A stretch of DNA of 17,721 nt from Candidatus Bipolaricaulota bacterium (GTDB taxonomy: Bacteria; Bipolaricaulota; Bipolaricaulia; RBG-16-55-9), in NCBI GenBank assembly GCA_027021605.1, contig JALUUA010000035.1, forward strand, positions 1-17,721, given 5' to 3'. This document shows positions 15,077-17,721 of the stretch, in pieces (position 1 is the first letter of the stretch; every line of letters begins with the position of its first letter). The notes beneath the pieces were generated by a model that saw only the letters and a program-made list of their open reading frames with translations, made no database searches and was not told where the DNA came from. The position numbers and the translations under genes were made by a program.

Positions 15077-16261
15077 ATGCAAAAGGTCCGCTGGATCTTC
15101 GTAGCGGTAGCGATCGTTGGGCTGGCCGGACTTCTCTCCGTCGCGCAGGGGGAGAACGGCACCACGCCCGGCGTGACGGAGACGGAGATCAAGATCGGGG
15201 GATTCATCGCTCAGTCCGGTCCCGTGGCGGGGATCGGCATCCCCGTCGCCCGGGGTGCTGAGGCATGGTACAACTGGGTGAACGACACCTTCGGCGGAGT
15301 CCACGGGAGAAGGATCAATTTCATCGTCTGCGACGATGCCTTCGACCCGGCTCGCTCCGTCGCCTGCTACAAGAGGCTCGTGGAGGAAGAGCAGGTCTTC
15401 GCGATCGTACACCCGCTGGGCACGATCACCATCGCAGCGGTCTTCCAAGACATGGTTGCCTCGGGCATCCCGGTGGTCTCGCCTCACGCCAACGCGACGT
15501 TCCTGTCCATTCCGACGCAGCCGAACGTTTTCGCCATCCAGCCCAACAACGTCACCTTCGCGACCGTGCTCGCCCGGTACGCCCTGAACGACCTGGGGGT
15601 CGAGAGGATCGCGATCGTCTACAGCGACGACGCCTTCGGCGCGGAGCTGCGGGACGCCTTTGTTGCCGAGCTGAGCGCCAACGGCGTGGAGCCGGTGGCC
15701 ACGCTGGCACACGCTCCGACGGAGACGGACTTCAGCGCGATCGCGCTGCGCTTGCGTCAGGCGGAGCCGGACGCCGTGGCTCTTCTCACATACTTGCAGC
15801 CGACGGCTGCCGTCATCCTAGCCGCCAACGAGGTGGGCCTTACGCCGCGCTGGCTGGCCACGAACACGGCCACCGACCCGGCACTCTTCGCGCTGTTGGG
15901 TGACCCGAGCCTCGCCGACGGGCTGGTGGCGCCGGGATTCGCCGTAGACCCCACCCTGGACACCCTGGCCACCGTGCAGTTCCGCCACGTCCTCAACACC
16001 TACTTCCCGGAGGAGGTGCCGGGAGGCTTCAGCCTCATTGCGTACGTGGGCGCGCAGCTCATGACAGAAGGTTTGATCCGCGCCGGTCCGGACCTCACCC
16101 GCGAGAAGTTCATCGACGCGATGAACACGATTACGGACTGGTCCACGAACCTCACCCCGCTGATCACGTACACCCCCGATGACCACCGGGGGATCAAGAG
16201 CCTTTGGATCATCGAGGCTCGGAACGGGACGTTCGTCGTGGTCAAGACCGTTGAAGGCTAA
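15077..16261 (+). CDS. livK: Periplasmic substrate-binding protein of the Liv transporter (LivK family)
   Basis: This 394-residue binding protein has a Sec signal peptide: basic MQKVRW, a hydrophobic core to about residue 22, and probable cleavage after SVAQG at about 25. No lipobox cysteine is present, so it should be soluble in a periplasm. The mature part starts with the family pattern TPGVTETEIKIGGF and holds a type I binding fold (VFAIVHPLG, IPVVSPHANA, IAIVYSDDAFG). C85 and C97 may form a disulfide like the one known in LivK. The ATG at 15077 has AAGGAGG at a good distance; a GTG at 15035 has none. A 71-base gap without a convincing promoter precedes it and a strong terminator follows. 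The ligand is not predictable here. Confidence 0.93.
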   Translation: MQKVRWIFVAVAIVGLAGLLSVAQGENGTTPGVTETEIKIGGFIAQSGPVAGIGIPVARGAEAWYNWVNDTFGGVHGRRINFIVCDDAFDPARSVACYKRLVEEEQVFAIVHPLGTITIAAVFQDMVASGIPVVSPHANATFLSIPTQPNVFAIQPNNVTFATVLARYALNDLGVERIAIVYSDDAFGAELRDAFVAELSANGVEPVATLAHAPTETDFSAIALRLRQAEPDAVALLTYLQPTAAVILAANEVGLTPRWLATNTATDPALFALLGDPSLADGLVAPGFAVDPTLDTLATVQFRHVLNTYFPEEVPGGFSLIAYVGAQLMTEGLIRAGPDLTREKFIDAMNTITDWSTNLTPLITYTPDDHRGIKSLWIIEARNGTFVVVKTVEG

Positions 16262-16300
16262 GAAAGGATCTTTCCCAATCCCTCGCTAAGGCCGTTAAGG

Positions 16301-16342
16301 GACAAGAGGGGCGTACTCTTGCGCCCCTCTTGTCTTCCTTTC
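16301..16342 (+). terminator. Rho-independent terminator after livK
   Basis: GACAAGAGGGGCG (16301-16313) pairs perfectly over 13 bases with CGCCCCTCTTGTC (16322-16334) around an 8-base loop, followed by the T-rich tail TTCCTTTC. It lies 40 bases after the livK stop and closes the 10 kb operon. Confidence 0.9.
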
Positions 16343-16564
16343 AAAATGGACACCAAACGTCATACAATAATATCAAAGCGAAGTTTTCCAGAGAGCTCTT
16401 CTGGATATAGGACTTAGTAGGACTTTGAGATTCACTTCCCAAAATCCACAGCTGCAAACCCGATCCTAAGGGATTTGATCTAACCCTTTGCCTATCATGG
16501 CGAATGGACCCGGCCAAGCCGGGATCCTCTTTGGGCAAAAGGTTGCCTCCCGAGCTTCCCTCGG
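16343..16564. other. AT-richer spacer without a supported gene
   Basis: This stretch is clearly AT-richer than its surroundings and holds no convincing coding frame. It contains an imperfect hairpin (CCAGA...TCTGG, 16388-16404), the 8-base direct repeat described separately, a perfect 6-base-pair GC hairpin (CCCGGC-CAA-GCCGGG, 16509-16523), and the left arm of CTTCCC/GGGAAG (16555-16560 with 16573-16578). It separates the operon terminator from the toxin-antitoxin promoter. A small RNA is possible but nothing specific supports one. Confidence 0.5.
16408..16425 (+). repeat. 8-base direct repeat, TAGGACTT twice with 2-base gap
   Basis: TAGGACTT occurs at 16408-16415 and again at 16418-16425, a 10-base period that places both copies on the same face of the helix. 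This suits a protein-binding site. No gene is directly attached; the nearest is the antitoxin more than 200 bases downstream. Confidence 0.45.
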
Positions 16565-16593
16565 TTGCGGAAGGGAAGAGGGGCGGCTACAAT
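16565..16593 (+). promoter_or_regulatory. Promoter of the VapBC-like toxin-antitoxin pair
   Basis: TTGCGG (16565-16570) and TACAAT (16588-16593) are separated by exactly 17 bases; the -10 box matches five of six consensus bases. Transcription would begin near 16600, about 30 bases before the antitoxin start. Confidence 0.6.
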
Positions 16594-16594
16594 C

Positions 16595-16610
16595 TTCCGG
16601 CATTCCGGAA
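16595..16610 (+). promoter_or_regulatory. Candidate autoregulatory operator of the VapBC-like pair
   Basis: TTCCGG is repeated at 16595-16600 and 16603-16608; the second copy extends to the palindrome TTCCGGAA (16603-16610). It lies over the predicted transcription start, where ribbon-helix-helix antitoxins with their toxins typically repress their own operon. Confidence 0.45.
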
Positions 16611-16631
16611 CCAACCCAAGGAGGGGAGAGA

Positions 16632-16901
16632 ATGTCCCCCGAAAAGCTCCAAGAGCGCGTCGAGTTCCGCCTCGATCCTCACACCAAACGGCTCCTCCAA
16701 GAGCTGGCCCATCGGCGCGGCCAGTCCCTCGGCGAGACGATCCGCCAGCTCCTCCGCGAAGCGCTGGGGCTTAGAGCCGAGGCCCGCCGCCGCGCCAAGC
16801 AGGAGGCCGCCCGCCGCCTCACCCGCCTGGGGCTGCGCGACCTGCCTCCTCCGGAGGAACTGGAAGAGGAGATCCACCGTGCCTTCTCCGGAGCGGACTA
16901 A
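16632..16901 (+). CDS. Ribbon-helix-helix antitoxin (VapB/CopG-like)
   Basis: This 89-residue protein begins with a short strand and two helices in ribbon-helix-helix style: ERVEFRLDPHTKRLLQELAHRRGQSLGETIRQLLREAL, roughly residues 8-45. A long charged helical tail (about 48-89) probably wraps the toxin. The ATG at 16632 follows a strong AAGGAGGGG site. The end overlaps the PIN-domain toxin by 23 bases. It likely binds the TTCCGG repeats in its promoter and neutralises the toxin. The family assignment is good; exact type (VapB, CopG or Arc-like) is uncertain. Confidence 0.82.
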   Translation: MSPEKLQERVEFRLDPHTKRLLQELAHRRGQSLGETIRQLLREALGLRAEARRRAKQEAARRLTRLGLRDLPPPEELEEEIHRAFSGAD

Positions 16902-17427
16902 GCCCCCCGCTCCCACCCCCGACGGGGAAGCCCTCCCCGAGGAGGGGGAGCCGATCCTCTTTGACACGAACATCTTCGTCTACGCCGCCGGCGTGCCCCT
17001 GGAAGAGAAGGACCCGACCCTCCGAGAGCTGGAGGCCGCCTGCCAGGCGATCGTCCTGGCTGTAGGCGAGGAGCGACTCCGAGGCGTGACGAGCTTGGTC
17101 ATCCTGCAGGAGCTTTTGTATCTGTTCCACCGCTGGGCGCGGGACCGCGGGGAGCCGGCCCTGCGCGAGACCGGGCGGCAGGCCACTTCGGAGGCCCTCG
17201 TCCTGATGGAGGAGGTCTTCACCCCCACCTTAGAGGAGTTCCGACGGGCGCTGGAGGCCTATGATCTGGAGCGGGAGGACTTCAACGATCGGCTCCTCGT
17301 GGAGGGGATGCGCACCCACGGGGTGGGGTGGATCCTCACGGCTGACCGGTCCTTCCCCCGCCTCCCGGAGATCCGGGTGCTCGATCCGCGGGCCTTCGCC
17401 CGGCACCTCCGGGAAGAGGAGAACTAA
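16879..17427 (+). CDS. PIN-domain ribonuclease toxin (VapC-like)
   Basis: PIN-domain toxins cut RNA with a cluster of acidic residues that bind metal. The 182-residue product shows them in order: D29 in ILFDTNIFVYA, E78 in SLVILQELLYLF, D137 in EDFNDRLLVEG, and D156 in WILTADRSF. It is longer than the usual 130-140 residue VapC, with an extra proline/acid-rich N-terminal stretch of about 24 residues and an extended middle. The GTG at 16879 is chosen for its GAGGAG site seven bases upstream; longer in-frame extensions read through the antitoxin gene and have no family similarity. It is translated together with the overlapping antitoxin. Confidence 0.85.
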   Translation: MPSPERTKPPAPTPDGEALPEEGEPILFDTNIFVYAAGVPLEEKDPTLRELEAACQAIVLAVGEERLRGVTSLVILQELLYLFHRWARDRGEPALRETGRQATSEALVLMEEVFTPTLEEFRRALEAYDLEREDFNDRLLVEGMRTHGVGWILTADRSFPRLPEIRVLDPRAFARHLREEEN

Positions 17428-17512
17428 GACCTCCTCCTCGGAAGCCGTTAGTCTACAGGGTTCATTCCACCTTAGGTTCAGAAGGGTCGGCTTTAGAATC
17501 GGTCCTCCCTAC

Positions 17513-17541
17513 TTGTGCATTTCTCCTTGTCTCGGCATAAT
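17513..17541 (+). promoter_or_regulatory. Promoter for the Phd-like gene
   Basis: TTGTGC (17513-17518) and CATAAT (17536-17541) have a 17-base spacer; the -10 box matches five of six consensus bases. The start of transcription would fall at about 17548, inside the direct repeats that follow. Confidence 0.55.
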
Positions 17542-17544
17542 CGT

Positions 17545-17562
17545 TGTGGTCATATGTGGTCA
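17545..17562 (+). promoter_or_regulatory. Direct repeat operator candidate, TGTGGTCA twice
   Basis: TGTGGTCA occurs at 17545-17552 and 17555-17562 with a 2-base gap, giving a one-helical-turn period. A related GGTCAT recurs beside the ribosome site. The position over the predicted transcription start suits autorepression by the Phd-like antitoxin. Confidence 0.5.
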
Positions 17563-17589
17563 CGCAGCTCGCTGTGAAGGGAGGTCATT

Positions 17590-17721
17590 ATGGACAGGAT
17601 CGAGCACGTCGGAGTCCGGGAGTTCCGCGACCGAGCCACCTACTACCTTAGACGGGGTCGGCCTTTGGCCATCGAGCGCCACGGGGAAGTGATCGGCTAC
17701 TTCCTCCCCGTGCGGCGCAAG
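17590..17721 (+). CDS. Phd/YefM-like antitoxin, cut by the window end
   Basis: The visible 44 residues read MDRIEHVGVREFRDRA..., then YYLRRGRPLAIERHGEVIG and YFLPV. This matches the N-terminal DNA-binding domain of Phd/YefM antitoxins: 'vgvReFR...yl..g.pl.ierhG.viGyflP'. The ATG has GGGAGGTC just upstream. The frame is open at the last base, so the toxin-binding C-terminal half and any partner toxin (PIN, Doc or RelE type) lie outside. It has its own promoter and repeat, so it is a separate module from the preceding pair. Confidence 0.8.
   Translation, partial: MDRIEHVGVREFRDRATYYLRRGRPLAIERHGEVIGYFLPVRRK

Noticed and set aside
16341..16538. Minus-strand 65-codon frame in the spacer after livK
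   Set aside because: It ends in the terminator, starts without a clear ribosome site and shows no recognisable pattern.
16504..16878. Long N-terminal extension of the PIN-domain frame
   Set aside because: It covers the promoter and the antitoxin gene and is Ser/Arg/Pro-rich. The GTG at 16879 has a well-placed ribosome site.
1..17721. CRISPR arrays, tRNA or rRNA genes, insertion sequences, phage attachment sites
   Set aside because: No regularly spaced repeats, cloverleaf-like sequence with CCA end, transposase motifs or terminal inverted repeats were seen by reading both strands; only short local repeats were found.

Overview
This is a GC-rich bacterial window with every well-supported gene on the + strand, tightly packed with frequent 1-17 base overlaps, purine-rich Shine-Dalgarno sites and several GTG or TTG starts. 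The taxon cannot be fixed from the sequence. Sigma70-like -35/-10 boxes and TetR, FabG-like and Liv-type genes say Bacteria. The solute-binding protein has a plain Sec signal with no lipobox cysteine, which hints at a diderm with a periplasm. Three toxin-antitoxin-type modules in 18 kb fit a free-living, possibly thermophilic, environmental lineage (inference).

Region 1 (1-4764) is a type I restriction locus. It holds an N-terminally shortened specificity subunit (HsdS-like), a HicB-like/HicA toxin-antitoxin pair, the full restriction motor HsdR, and a small YgjP-type zinc metallopeptidase whose start overlaps the end of hsdR. No hsdM is present. A possible divergent gene start sits at the extreme left edge, so the locus may be rearranged.

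Region 2 (4765-6360) holds a regulator made of two complete TetR proteins fused head to tail. It has its own promoter-like sequence, a 27-base inverted repeat straddling its stop codon, and a consensus-like promoter in front of the next operon.

Region 3 (6280-16342) is one apparent transcription unit of about 10 kb, ending at a strong intrinsic terminator. Gene order: KAS III-like enzyme, alpha/beta hydrolase, acyl-CoA synthetase, short-chain dehydrogenase, second KAS III-like enzyme, LivH permease, a LivM-LivG fusion, LivF ATPase, and a LivK-type binding protein. It reads as uptake of an organic acid or amino-acid-like compound, CoA activation, redox chemistry at a beta position, and thiolase-superfamily C-C bond chemistry. 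The two KAS III-like proteins carry non-standard catalytic residues (Cys-His-His and Cys-Thr-Tyr by motif comparison). No acyl carrier protein or malonyl transferase is present, so ordinary fatty-acid chain initiation is unlikely. This locus is the best candidate for an undescribed system; its substrate is unknown.

Region 4 (16343-17721) has an AT-richer spacer, a ribbon-helix-helix antitoxin/PIN-domain toxin pair (VapBC-like), and the start of a Phd/YefM-like antitoxin gene cut by the window end. Both modules have a promoter-like sequence with 17-base spacing, followed by short repeats placed where autoregulatory operators usually lie. No tRNA, rRNA, CRISPR array, transposase or replication origin was recognised.
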